Assembly: GCF_002266855.1 (NCBI RefSeq)
Contig: NZ_NGJN01000001.1
Location: forward strand, 558,001 to 622,000
Length of the DNA stretch: 64,000 bases
Direction: 5' to 3'
Origin: Winogradskyella aurantia
Lineage (GTDB): Bacteria > Bacteroidota > Bacteroidia > Flavobacteriales > Flavobacteriaceae
Shown here: positions 54,026 to 63,682 of the stretch, piece by piece
Numbering within the stretch: the first letter of the stretch is position 1
Layout of the letters: every line of letters starts with the position of its first letter
The notes under the pieces: model-generated
What the model saw: only the letters and a program-made list of their open reading frames with translations
The model's database searches: none
What the model was told of the DNA's origin: nothing
Position numbers and translations under genes: made by a program

Positions 54026-55780
54026 TTATGATTTCAAATTGAGTTTTAAACTCAATTCCTCTAATTGTTCGTCATCAATTGGTGCAGGAGCATTTATCAT
54101 AACATCTCTGCCCGAATTATTTTTCGGAAAGGCGATAAAATCTCTTATGGTTTCTTGACCTCCCAATATAGAGACAAGTCTATCTAGACCGAAAGCAATT
54201 CCACCATGAGGTGGCGCACCGTACTCAAAGGCATCCATTAAAAATCCAAATTGAGCCCTAGCTTCATCATCGGAGAATCCTAAGTGTTTCAACATTATTG
54301 CTTGGGTTGCTTTGTCATGGATACGAATCGAGCCACCTCCAATTTCGTTACCATTTAAGACTAAATCATAGGCATTGGCTTTTACCTCACCTGGCTTGGT
54401 GTCTAATAATTCCAACTGTCCAGGCTTTGGCGACGTAAAAGGATGGTGCATGGCATGATAACGTTCGGTTTCCTCATCCCATTCTAACAACGGGAAATCA
54501 ACCACCCAAAGAGGCGCAAATTCATTAGGCTTTCGCAAACCTAATCGCTCTGCGAGTTCCATTCTTAAGGCACTTAGTTGGGACCTTACCTTGTTCACTT
54601 CACCTGACAATACACAGATTAAATCACCAGATTTTGCACCTGTAATATCGGCCCATTTTGAGAGATCATCTTGGTCGTAGAATTTGTCTACTGAAGACTT
54701 AAAGGTACCGTCGTCATTACAACGGCAATAGACCATGCCTTGCGCTCCTACTTGGGGGCGTTTTACCCAATCAATGAGTTTGTCAATATCCTTTCGGGTA
54801 TAGGTATTTCCTCCAGGCACCGCAATGCCAACTACTAATTCAGCTGAATTAAAAACATTAAAATCTTTATGCTGTGTAACGTTATTGAGTTCACCAAACT
54901 GCATGCCGAATCTTATATCTGGCTTGTCATTACCGTAAAGGCGCATGGCGTCATCATAGGTTATTCTTGGAAAACTATCTAAGTCTACACCATTGATTTC
55001 CTTTAATAAATGACGGGTTAATCCTTCAAAGGTATCCAGGACATCCTCTTGCTCCACAAAAGCCATCTCACAATCAATCTGCGTAAATTCTGGTTGTCTG
55101 TCGGCACGGAGATCTTCATCCCTGAAGCATCTGACTATCTGAAAGTATTTGTCCATTCCACCAACCATAAGCAATTGCTTAAAGGTTTGAGGGGATTGTG
55201 GTAAGGCGTAAAACTGTCCTTCGTTCATTCGGGATGGCACGACGAAATCGCGAGCACCTTCAGGCGTAGACTTTATTAAATAAGGAGTTTCAACCTCAAT
55301 AAAGCCATTGTTGGAAAGGTAGTTCCTTACAGATTGTGTAACGTTATGTCTAAATATTAAGTTGTCTTTTACAGGATTACGTCTTATATCCAAGTATCGG
55401 TATTTCATACGTAAATCATCACCACCATCAGTCTTATCTTCTATTGTAAATGGTGGAAGAAGTGCCGTATTCAAAATATTTAATTCTGAAACCAATACTT
55501 CTATGGCACCGGTTGAAATATTAGGGTTTTTTGAAGCACGCTCAATCACTTTACCAGTTATTTGAACAACGAATTCGCGACCTAGTTTTTGTGCTTTTTT
55601 CATTAAGTCTTTCGCCGAGTGCTCTTCATCAAAGTATAATTGGGTAATACCATAACGGTCCCTAAGGTCAATATAAATCATAAATCCCTTGTCCCGTACA
55701 CCTTGAACCCATCCAGCTAAAGTGACTTCAGTATTAATATGTGCGGCTGTTAACTCGCCACAAGTGTGACTTCTATACAT
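54026..55780 (-). CDS. aspS: Aspartyl-tRNA synthetase
   Basis: The 584-aa class II synthetase has an OB-fold anticodon domain (~1-105, [14 protein letters not shown]), the catalytic core with [18 protein letters not shown] (motif 2), a bacterial-type insertion (~285-420), and motif 3 [14 protein letters not shown]. Its length and the GAD-type insertion match bacterial enzymes. The substrate may include Asn if no AsnRS exists, which cannot be told here. Confidence 0.96.
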   Translation of the reverse strand: MYRSHTCGELTAAHINTEVTLAGWVQGVRDKGFMIYIDLRDRYGITQLYFDEEHSAKDLMKKAQKLGREFVVQITGKVIERASKNPNISTGAIEVLVSELNILNTALLPPFTIEDKTDGGDDLRMKYRYLDIRRNPVKDNLIFRHNVTQSVRNYLSNNGFIEVETPYLIKSTPEGARDFVVPSRMNEGQFYALPQSPQTFKQLLMVGGMDKYFQIVRCFRDEDLRADRQPEFTQIDCEMAFVEQEDVLDTFEGLTRHLLKEINGVDLDSFPRITYDDAMRLYGNDKPDIRFGMQFGELNNVTQHKDFNVFNSAELVVGIAVPGGNTYTRKDIDKLIDWVKRPQVGAQGMVYCRCNDDGTFKSSVDKFYDQDDLSKWADITGAKSGDLICVLSGEVNKVRSQLSALRMELAERLGLRKPNEFAPLWVVDFPLLEWDEETERYHAMHHPFTSPKPGQLELLDTKPGEVKANAYDLVLNGNEIGGGSIRIHDKATQAIMLKHLGFSDDEARAQFGFLMDAFEYGAPPHGGIAFGLDRLVSILGGQETIRDFIAFPKNNSGRDVMINAPAPIDDEQLEELSLKLNLKS

Positions 55781-55826
55781 TTCAAAATATTAAGGTTGCA
55801 AATTTAAGCAACTTAAGCCATTAACA

Positions 55827-55857
55827 ATAAAAAAAGCCTCAACAATTGGTGAGGCTT
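55827..55857 (-). terminator. Terminator of the RND efflux operon
   Basis: AAGCCTCA (55834-55841) pairs with TGAGGCTT (55850-55857), followed on the minus strand by a T-run from A55829-55835. It lies eight bases after the permease stop. Confidence 0.9.
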
Positions 55858-55864
55858 AATGATC

Positions 55865-58800
55865 TTAATCAACTTTAGCATTTAGCACCAAAGTGGGCTC
55901 CTCTTCCAGTTCCTGGAATACAGGTTCTGTATCAATCTTCTCAGAGCTCAGTTTTCGTTTTAACCTCATTTTAAATTTTATTGAAAGGAAAAATAATATA
56001 GGAACAACCACTAAGGTTAAGAACGTGGCAACCAAGAGCCCATAAATGACGGTCCAAGCCAAGGGCCCCCAGAAAATGACATTATCTCCCCCAAAATAGA
56101 TATTGGCATCAAACTCACTAAAGAAGGTGAAGAAATTGATGTTTAGTCCAATAGCTAAAGGAATGAGACCTAAAATAGTTGTTATGGCTGTTAATAGAAC
56201 TGGTCTTAAACGAGCCTTCCCCGCTTTTACTACACATTCGTAAAGGTCTTTCGCGGGTAAAAAGTCATCATCGTCAAGATTTAGCTTATTCTTTCTTCTG
56301 TCAATTAACAGCTGTGCATAATCTAAAAGTACCACCCCATTATTAACAACAATTCCTGCAAGGGAAATAATTCCCATCATGGTCATCATAATTACAAATG
56401 AGGCGCCAGTGATGACAATACCACCAAAAACGCCGATTAAGCTTAAAAATATAGCTATCATTATGATGGCTGGTTTTGACACCGAATTAAATTGGAAAAT
56501 AAGGATAAAGAAAATTAGACCTAACCCTTTAAAGAAAGCTCCCATTAAAAAAGCTTGTTGTTTATTCTGCTCTTCGATTTGTCCGGTATAATCTATTTTA
56601 ATGTCTTGTGGTAAATTATCAAAATCTTTCATCTCTGTTTTGATTTGTTCAACCACTGCAGCGGCATCAACAAACCCTGGGGCTAAGGCCGAATATACAG
56701 TTACAACACGTTTAGTGTCTTTATGTTTAATAGCACTAAAGCCAGAACTGTTGTTTTGTTTAGCCAAAGCAGAAACGGGGATGGTTTTAATCTGGCCAGA
56801 TGCCATATCCCTAAAGGTGATGTTTTGGTTGAACAAGGCATTTTTATTGTATCTGATACTTTCGTTAAAGCGTACATAGATATCATAGTCATCGCCATCT
56901 TCTTTATATATCCCTGCTTTTGAGCCAAATAATGCATTTCTTAGCTGCATGCCTACTTGGCCGACGCTAACGCCAAGCTCCCCTGCTTTTTCACGGTCTA
57001 CTATAACGCGCATAGCTGGTTTACCCTTATTCACATCAATTTTTAATTCATCAACACCAGCGACATTTCGTGAGTTAATAAAACGACGCATTTGTTCTGC
57101 CGTGGCAATCAATTCATCATAATCATCGCCTTCCAACTCTATATTTATAGGCGCGCCAGCAGGAGGTCCCGCAGCATCTTTTTCAACAGAAATTAACACG
57201 CCTGGATATACCCCCGTCAAAGCTTCCTGTACTTTTTGACGCAATAGCTCACTGTCCTGTCCACGACGGTATTTGTATTGTCGCATGGTTGCCGTAATCT
57301 TAGCTCGATGTGGCATTTCGGCCTGAGAGCCGCCATCGGTTTGGGGATTTCCAGCACCTTCACCAACTTGGGAAACCGCAGCTTCAACCATATAGTTGTA
57401 GCCGTTGTCCATATAGGTGTCTTCGTTGAGAATGCTGTAGACGCGTTGTTCAATTTCTTTAGTTATCTGATTGGTTTTATCAATAGCTGTACCTTCGGGA
57501 TATTCTATATAAACAATAATCTGATTGGGCTTGTTATCTGGAAAAAATTCAATTTGTGTTCTCTGACTAGCTACTGAGGCACCAAATCCACCAAAGGCAA
57601 CAAACAACAGAAAAACAGTTCCTACCGAAATAGCAATAGGTCGCCACCCTTTCAAAGCGCCTTTAAGGGTACTTTCATATGCCCTTTCTAACCAAACTAG
57701 CGTGGTTCTTTGAAAATAACTAGCAGCTTTTCTTAAAAAGAGACGATATACCCAAAGTAAAATCGCTGTAAAAAGCATCACTCCGCCTAAACCGCCATAG
57801 GGTCCACCAATGAGCAGTATAATCAATCCTAAACCACCTACAATTGAAGATATCGTGATAATACGTTTTAAGGGCATCTCTTTGTCTTCGATAGACATAA
57901 GCTGAGAAACCAGTACTGAGTTAAAAAATATAGCCACGAATAATGAAGAGCCTAGTACAACGGACAAGGTAACCGGGAAATAAATCATAAATTGCCCAAA
58001 TAAACCAGGCCAAAGGCCTAAAGGCACAAAGGCAGCTACGGTAGTAATCGTTGAAATAATAATGGGAAAGGCAATTTCCCCAATGCCTTTTTTAGCGGCT
58101 TCAACACGAGAAAGACCTTCTTCGTCCATAAGGCGATATACGTTTTCTACAACCACAATACCATTATCTACCAGCATTCCTAAGCCCATAATTAGACCAA
58201 ACAAAATCATGGTATTCAACGTATAGCCCATAGCACTTAAAATCATTAAGGACATGAACATAGACATAGGAATGGCAAATCCGACAAAAAGGGCATTTTT
58301 AAACCCTAAGAAGAACATCAACACAGTTACAACTAGGATGATGCCGAAGATTATATTATTGACTAAATCATCGACCTGACTTATAGTTTTATCCGACAAA
58401 TCGTTAGTAATGGTAACTTCAAGGTTTTCCGGAAAATAATTTGCTTTCGCATCTTCTACAATCTGCTTTACTTTTTCTGCGGCAGCCACCATGTTTTTAC
58501 CGGCACGTTTTTTTACATCGAGCATAACAACCTTTTTGCCATCTTTTCTGGCAAACGTGGTTTTGTCTTTCTCCTTAAAACTTACCGTAGCTATATCCTT
58601 AAGATAAATAGATTCATCGTTTTCAGATTTTACTACAAAATTATAGAGGTCTGAGGGCTGCTCAATTTCTCCTAAAATACGTATAGTACGCCTTTGGCCA
58701 CTTGCAATTAAATTACCGGCAGAAGTAGTTACATTACCGCGATTAATAGCATTTATAATGTCATCAAAACTTACTTTTGTGGCATTCATTTTATAGACGT

Positions 58801-59410
58801 CTACAGCAACCTCGACTTCTTTTTCTTGAGCACCTCGAATATCCGCTTGTTTAATCTCGAGTAAATCTTCAATATCGTCTTCTAGATATTCCGCAAAATC
58901 CTTTAATTTTTGAGTGGGGTAATCACCAGAAATGTTAATGTTGAGAATGGGAATTTCTTCAGACATACTTAAGTCGAACACATTGGGATCTACTTTGGCG
59001 CCATTAAACGTTGGCCAATCTTCCCCTGCAATTTCAGTATCGATTTCATCTTTAACTAATTGCTTAGCGACTTCAACATCCATGTCGTCATCAAATTCTA
59101 TAACAATAAGTGAATAATCTTCTTGTGATGTTGAGGTAATTTCAACCAAATTGGTCACCGTTTTTAATTTATCCTCTAAAGGATCGGTAATCAATTTTTC
59201 AATATCCTCAGCGGTATTTCCTGGATATATGGAACTTACATATATTTTAGTTTCTTTGATTTCAGGGAAGTCTTCTCTTGGCATATTAAAGTAAGCGGTA
59301 ACGCCCAAAACCAGTATGAGCATCATTAAGACGTACATGGTAGTTTTGTTGGAAATTGCCCAAGAGGATAACTTAAATTCCTTATCTATATTCTTTTTCT
59401 TTTTGGCCAT
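55865..59410 (-). CDS. RND efflux permease (AcrB/HAE1 type)
   Basis: The 1181-aa inner-membrane pump subunit has the RND layout: TM1, a large periplasmic loop with porter subdomains, TM2-6 with FGLIMGLGMLVDNGIVVVENV in TM4, a second loop, and TM7-12. The TM4 Asp used for proton relay in AcrB is in LVDNGIVVVENV. Between the halves at ~510-560 are two extra hydrophobic helices (SIVGGLGLIILLIGGPYGG and MLFTAILLWVYRLFL), which make it longer than AcrB (about 1050 aa). It is the last gene of the TetR-TolC-adaptor-permease operon. Substrates unknown. Confidence 0.93.
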   Translation of the reverse strand: MAKKKKNIDKEFKLSSWAISNKTTMYVLMMLILVLGVTAYFNMPREDFPEIKETKIYVSSIYPGNTAEDIEKLITDPLEDKLKTVTNLVEITSTSQEDYSLIVIEFDDDMDVEVAKQLVKDEIDTEIAGEDWPTFNGAKVDPNVFDLSMSEEIPILNINISGDYPTQKLKDFAEYLEDDIEDLLEIKQADIRGAQEKEVEVAVDVYKMNATKVSFDDIINAINRGNVTTSAGNLIASGQRRTIRILGEIEQPSDLYNFVVKSENDESIYLKDIATVSFKEKDKTTFARKDGKKVVMLDVKKRAGKNMVAAAEKVKQIVEDAKANYFPENLEVTITNDLSDKTISQVDDLVNNIIFGIILVVTVLMFFLGFKNALFVGFAIPMSMFMSLMILSAMGYTLNTMILFGLIMGLGMLVDNGIVVVENVYRLMDEEGLSRVEAAKKGIGEIAFPIIISTITTVAAFVPLGLWPGLFGQFMIYFPVTLSVVLGSSLFVAIFFNSVLVSQLMSIEDKEMPLKRIITISSIVGGLGLIILLIGGPYGGLGGVMLFTAILLWVYRLFLRKAASYFQRTTLVWLERAYESTLKGALKGWRPIAISVGTVFLLFVAFGGFGASVASQRTQIEFFPDNKPNQIIVYIEYPEGTAIDKTNQITKEIEQRVYSILNEDTYMDNGYNYMVEAAVSQVGEGAGNPQTDGGSQAEMPHRAKITATMRQYKYRRGQDSELLRQKVQEALTGVYPGVLISVEKDAAGPPAGAPINIELEGDDYDELIATAEQMRRFINSRNVAGVDELKIDVNKGKPAMRVIVDREKAGELGVSVGQVGMQLRNALFGSKAGIYKEDGDDYDIYVRFNESIRYNKNALFNQNITFRDMASGQIKTIPVSALAKQNNSSGFSAIKHKDTKRVVTVYSALAPGFVDAAAVVEQIKTEMKDFDNLPQDIKIDYTGQIEEQNKQQAFLMGAFFKGLGLIFFILIFQFNSVSKPAIIMIAIFLSLIGVFGGIVITGASFVIMMTMMGIISLAGIVVNNGVVLLDYAQLLIDRRKNKLNLDDDDFLPAKDLYECVVKAGKARLRPVLLTAITTILGLIPLAIGLNINFFTFFSEFDANIYFGGDNVIFWGPLAWTVIYGLLVATFLTLVVVPILFFLSIKFKMRLKRKLSSEKIDTEPVFQELEEEPTLVLNAKVD

Positions 59411-59422
59411 GAGTGAATGTTT

Positions 59423-60625
59423 TTATTCAATAGTATCTATACGTACACGCTGACCATCCTTAACACTTCGTGCGCCTTCTTTAATAAGTTGCATGTTTTC
59501 GGTTAAGCCAGATTCAACTTCTATAATATTTCCTTGAGTTTGGCCGGTTGTAATATCCACCCGTTGAACAGTACCGATATTATTGGCAACATCTTTAAGA
59601 GTATAGACATATTGAGCCCCTTCCGCATCCTCTGAAATGATGTTCTGTGGAATTAAAATAGCCTCAGGGTTAGAGTAGTCATTTATTCTTAGTCGCGCTG
59701 TAAGATTGGGTTTAATGTTTTCGTTAGTCTCTGTGACGTCAACTTCTATTTTATACGTTCTGTTTGACGGATTAATAAAATTACCAGCCTCTCTAATTCT
59801 AGATTTCATGGATTTGCCGATAACAGGAAATTCAATTTCAACAACCTTTCCTTTTGTAACCCCAGTTATATAACGTTCAGGCACCTCTGTTTCTATGTAC
59901 ATGTCATCTAAATTAATAAGACGCATCAAAGCTACACCCGCGGTAACTAAATTACCTTGTTCTGTAAATATTTCATCTATAGTTCCAGAAAATGGCGCTG
60001 TAACACGGGTTTTTGCCAATTGCTGATTCATTTGGTTTATAGCCTCGTTCTGAGCTTCGTAGCTAGATTTGGCTTGAAGATATTGAATTTCACTTCCAAT
60101 ATTCTGGTCCCAAAGCCGTTTTTGGCGGTCATAGGTAGTTTTAGCTAAATCGCGCTGTATTTCCATCTGTGCAATTTGCTGTGCAAGACCACCATCATCA
60201 ATCTTCGCTAAGATTTGGCCCTTAATGACCTTATCGCCTTTTTTTACGTAGACTTGTGACAACAGTCCATTGAACTCCGCTCGTAACGTAACCAAACTTT
60301 TTGTCGTAACATTTCCTTGTAATTCAATATAATGTATGAAAGGTTCAAATTTAGAAGTCAACGTTGAGATAAGTGGTAGATTACTGTTTTCATCTAATGT
60401 GGTTATGCGCGCATTAATCGCTTTAAGCTGGGATGTGATTTCTTGCTGTTTTGCATTAAGCTCATCCTTTTTTGCCCTTATAGAGTCTAGATTTTTAGAT
60501 TTTAGCACATTGTCAAATGCGATTTTTGAGCTGTCAATTTGTTTGCCGTCTCCGCAAGAAGACAGCAGCAAGACCGATAAAATTAGGCTAAATAAATTTA
60601 TTTTTAACATGGGTGAATATTTCAT
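59423..60625 (-). CDS. RND periplasmic adaptor lipoprotein
   Basis: The 400-aa membrane fusion protein has a lipoprotein signal (LSVLLLSSCGDGKQ; the start may be the Met at codon 6), a coiled-coil at ~45-80, a lipoyl/biotinyl half-motif region (GLLSQVYVKKGDKVIKGQILAKID), a helical hairpin (~145-205), and the beta-barrel domain (PNLTARLRIND). It bridges the permease and the TolC-type channel. It begins 10 nt after the tolC-like stop. Confidence 0.92.
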   Translation of the reverse strand: MKYSPMLKINLFSLILSVLLLSSCGDGKQIDSSKIAFDNVLKSKNLDSIRAKKDELNAKQQEITSQLKAINARITTLDENSNLPLISTLTSKFEPFIHYIELQGNVTTKSLVTLRAEFNGLLSQVYVKKGDKVIKGQILAKIDDGGLAQQIAQMEIQRDLAKTTYDRQKRLWDQNIGSEIQYLQAKSSYEAQNEAINQMNQQLAKTRVTAPFSGTIDEIFTEQGNLVTAGVALMRLINLDDMYIETEVPERYITGVTKGKVVEIEFPVIGKSMKSRIREAGNFINPSNRTYKIEVDVTETNENIKPNLTARLRINDYSNPEAILIPQNIISEDAEGAQYVYTLKDVANNIGTVQRVDITTGQTQGNIIEVESGLTENMQLIKEGARSVKDGQRVRIDTIE

Positions 60626-60635
60626 GGTGGTAGAC

Positions 60636-61979
60636 TTAATAGTTTGGTCGGTTTAAAACTGTTTCTAGTTGTGTTTTATTGGTAATTACATTGAGCATAG
60701 ATTGTAAATATTCTGATTGGGCAGTATAGAGTTGTGTTTGGGCTTGCCTTAATTCAAAACTAGACCCGATACCTTCAAAAAATTTGATTTCATTCTTTTT
60801 CTCAATACGTTCAGCAAGTCTCAAGTTTTGCTTTTTAACCTCGTAGTCTTCAATTGAAAATTGATAGTCACTTTTAGCTCTAGAAATTTGTAATCTTAGT
60901 TGTTGCTCTAGTTCAGTAAGGTTCTCTTCCGTGATTTCCAATTCTATTTTAGCCCGCTGCGTTTTCGCAGTTCTGCCTAAAGAACTGAATATTGGAATAT
61001 TTACATTTAGGCCAAATGAGGCAAAACCAAACCACTCCTGATCGGTGTTTAGGAATTTAAAATCATTATTAAACGCCAAGTAACCTGCATTTAAAAACCC
61101 TGATAATTGCGGAAGTGCTTTGCTTTTTTCAAGCTTTACCATCAATTCTTTGGATTTCATATCATTTTGAGCAATCTTAAAATCAATATTGGCTTGTACA
61201 TTGTCTTCTACGCCAAGAAGATCGAGTGAAATATTAGACAAGGTCAGATTTTCAAGTGTATCTGTAAGTATAGTCTTGGTGTTTATATCTATACCAATAG
61301 AGATATTGAACATTTGATAGGCAATATCTTTTAGTCGTGTTGCATTTTTGAGTCGGCTTTCTATACCTGAAAGTGTAATTTGAAGTTGCTCCACACTCTC
61401 CTCTTCTTCCAAACCATTCTCATAAATTTTAGATGTTTCTTCTAGATTTTTTTGAAGTACATCTTTGTTCTTTTTTAAAATCAATTCACTTTCTTCGGCA
61501 AGAAGGACATTGCCGTAGGCATTAATAACATTTTGGCGAACCTCTAGTTCTGTTTTCTCTAAGTTGTTTTTTGAAATTTCTAAAAACACTTTGGTCGATT
61601 GCAGACCGACGATATAGGAACCATCAAAAATGAGCTGATTTAGTGTTGCGGAGGCGCTAGCATTTTGCTCTGTACCGAAAATTACGGGAATCAACTCGTC
61701 TGGGTCACCACCTGTAAAACTTCCCGGTATAACCTGTACTTGTTGCTTAAGGAAATTTTGATAATTGATGTTTCCGTCAATCTGTGGCAGACCAGTTGCT
61801 ATAGTTTCCCATTTTTGTTCTTCCGCAGCACTCACATTTCTGTTAGCGTTTTTGACGTTTCTATTGTGTTCTAATGCATAGGCAATAGCTTCATCTAGAC
61901 TGAAGGTAATCGCAGACTCTTGCGCCCCAATGAAACCGCTAAACAGAATAGCTAGAAAGGTTAAGATTGTTTTATTCAT
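60636..61979 (-). CDS. TolC-family outer membrane channel
   Basis: The 447-aa protein has a signal peptide (AILFSGFIGAQ) and two outer-membrane-efflux repeats of long helices (LDEAIAYALEHNRNVKNANR near the start; LTELEQQLRLQISRAKSDYQ in the second). It forms the trimeric exit duct of the efflux pump. Its start overlaps the TetR gene stop by eight bases, so regulator and pump genes are one transcript. Confidence 0.92.
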   Translation of the reverse strand: MNKTILTFLAILFSGFIGAQESAITFSLDEAIAYALEHNRNVKNANRNVSAAEEQKWETIATGLPQIDGNINYQNFLKQQVQVIPGSFTGGDPDELIPVIFGTEQNASASATLNQLIFDGSYIVGLQSTKVFLEISKNNLEKTELEVRQNVINAYGNVLLAEESELILKKNKDVLQKNLEETSKIYENGLEEEESVEQLQITLSGIESRLKNATRLKDIAYQMFNISIGIDINTKTILTDTLENLTLSNISLDLLGVEDNVQANIDFKIAQNDMKSKELMVKLEKSKALPQLSGFLNAGYLAFNNDFKFLNTDQEWFGFASFGLNVNIPIFSSLGRTAKTQRAKIELEITEENLTELEQQLRLQISRAKSDYQFSIEDYEVKKQNLRLAERIEKKNEIKFFEGIGSSFELRQAQTQLYTAQSEYLQSMLNVITNKTQLETVLNRPNY

Positions 61980-62589
61980 GAGGTGTTACAATGTTTTTAT
62001 TGATGAAATTATTCAATATGCTCATTCCTTTGTCCGTTACGATTGCTCTTAAGTGGTATTCAAGATAGCTCTCCATGAGATACTCCATTTGAAACTGTTC
62101 TGGCGGAAAAAACATAATATCTTTAATTCCTGTCATGCCCGTGAAGTACATTCTTGATATAAAATTCACATCTATAGTATCTCTAAACACACCAGTATCT
62201 ACGCCATGCTTAAGACTTTCTTCTACGGAGGCGTGCATTTTTTCAAATTGTTTTCGTTTTAATTCATTGTGAATCGCCGGGTAGTACTTTTTAAGCTGAT
62301 ATTGAGGAGATGCCTTTTCGTTTTTAAGATGATGCATCACGAACATTTTAATGGAATATAATTCCTCAATGGGGTTGGGTGCATTGGCGCAAATGTCATC
62401 TATACCATTACAAATGGTGTCAAATAAGTGAAATGTTACAGCTTCAACCAATTTGGTTTTGTTAGGGAAATGTATATAAATGGTCTTTTTGGATATGCCC
62501 ATGGCATTGGCAATGTCGTCCATGGTAACACTCTTAAACCCTATAGTAAGGAATAATTCCGACGATTTATATATTATTTGTTCTTTCAT
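61972..62589 (-). CDS. TetR/AcrR-family transcriptional regulator
   Basis: The start at 62589 (MKEQIIYKSSELFLTIGF) gives 205 aa and is chosen because the -7 element TACTTTTG lies at 62598-62605, only nine bases upstream; the longer frame from 62640 would start before the promoter. The N-terminal HTH is MDDIANAMGISKKTIYIHFPNK (~25-45). The C-terminal ligand domain is unremarkable. It should repress its own operon through the operator at 62611-62638. Confidence 0.9.
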   Translation of the reverse strand: MKEQIIYKSSELFLTIGFKSVTMDDIANAMGISKKTIYIHFPNKTKLVEAVTFHLFDTICNGIDDICANAPNPIEELYSIKMFVMHHLKNEKASPQYQLKKYYPAIHNELKRKQFEKMHASVEESLKHGVDTGVFRDTIDVNFISRMYFTGMTGIKDIMFFPPEQFQMEYLMESYLEYHLRAIVTDKGMSILNNFINKNIVTPHE

Positions 62590-62597
62590 ACAGAGCG

Positions 62598-62638
62598 CAA
62601 AAGTAACATAGGAAACTTTAAAAACAAAAAAAGTTTCC
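62598..62638 (-). promoter_or_regulatory. Promoter and TetR-type operator of the efflux operon
   Basis: On the minus strand a TTG (62625-62627), 19-bp spacer and TACTTTTG (62598-62605) form a consensus flavobacterial promoter. The inverted repeat GGAAACTTT-N10-AAAGTTTCC (62611-62638) covers its -33 element and much of the spacer, so a bound repressor would block polymerase. Transcription would start about three bases before the ATG, so the mRNA is almost leaderless. Confidence 0.75.
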
Positions 62639-62707
62639 AAAGTTTTAATAATTATTTAACATGATTAACATTACCTTAAAATGGTGGTAATCTTTTATTT
62701 TTGCTAA

Positions 62708-63682
62708 ATGCAGAATATTGAATCGTACAGGAATTACTTGCTAGAGCAGATACAGGAATATACCTGGGTAAAAGAGCCTAAAAATTTATACGATCCCATA
62801 GACTATATTTTAAAATTGGGAGGTAAACGCCTGCGACCAATTCTTGCATTGATGACCTGTGATATTTTTGGGGGGAACCCGAAAAATGCAGTAAATGCAG
62901 CACTATGTGTAGAGGTATTTCATAATTTCACGTTGATTCACGATGATATAATGGACGATGCCCCTTTACGCAGAGGGAAGAAGACAGTCCATGAAAAGTG
63001 GGATTTAAATACAGGAATTCTATCAGGAGACGCCATGCTCATAATGGCCTATCAATTGTTGGAGGTCTATCAAGGTAATCAATTTCAGGATTTGGTGAGT
63101 CTTTTTAGTAAAACGGCTATTGAGGTCTGTGAAGGGCAGCAGTACGATATTGATTTTGAGAGTCGTAATGATGTAACTGTTCCAGAATATCTTAAAATGA
63201 TAGAATACAAAACCGCCGTTTTAGTGGGAGCCGCTATGCAAATGGGAGCTATAGTAGCTGGCGCTAATAAAGAGGACCAAAATGCTATTTTCGATTTTGG
63301 CCGTTATTTGGGCATTGCTTTTCAGTTACAAGATGATTATTTGGATGCCTTCGGAGATCCAGCGACCTTTGGTAAACAGGTCGGTGGTGATATCATTGAA
63401 AACAAAAAAACCTATTTGTATTTAAAGGCTATTGAATTTGCAGATGAGAAAGATAAAAAATCAATTTTAGATTGGTTTGAATCCCATCCTGCTGACACTG
63501 TAGAAAAAATAGAAGCTGTTAAGCAATTATTTGCTGTTACAGGTGCCAAAAAAGCTACCCAAGACGCTGTCGAGGCTTACACAAATAAGGCCTTCACCAT
63601 TTTGAACCAATTACAACTTCCAGAAGATGAGAAAGCACAATTGAAGCATTTTGGAATGGGCCTAATGACAAGAAACGTGTAA
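62708..63682 (+). CDS. Polyprenyl synthetase family protein
   Basis: The 324-aa enzyme adds isopentenyl diphosphate units to an allylic diphosphate. The first Asp-rich motif is HDDIMDDAPLRRG (~85-97) and the second is QLQDDYLDAFGD, both complete, and GGKRLRPILALM precedes them. Chain length is not set by eye; menaquinone side chain or undecaprenyl precursor are candidates. It is transcribed divergently from the TetR gene, and its stop overlaps the next start by one base. Its substrate pathway begins with Dxs at 46424. Confidence 0.93.
   Translation: MQNIESYRNYLLEQIQEYTWVKEPKNLYDPIDYILKLGGKRLRPILALMTCDIFGGNPKNAVNAALCVEVFHNFTLIHDDIMDDAPLRRGKKTVHEKWDLNTGILSGDAMLIMAYQLLEVYQGNQFQDLVSLFSKTAIEVCEGQQYDIDFESRNDVTVPEYLKMIEYKTAVLVGAAMQMGAIVAGANKEDQNAIFDFGRYLGIAFQLQDDYLDAFGDPATFGKQVGGDIIENKKTYLYLKAIEFADEKDKKSILDWFESHPADTVEKIEAVKQLFAVTGAKKATQDAVEAYTNKAFTILNQLQLPEDEKAQLKHFGMGLMTRNV

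Noticed and set aside
62590-62640. Longer TetR start at 62640
   Set aside because: It would begin upstream of a consensus -7 element and inside the operator; the added residues are not part of the HTH domain.
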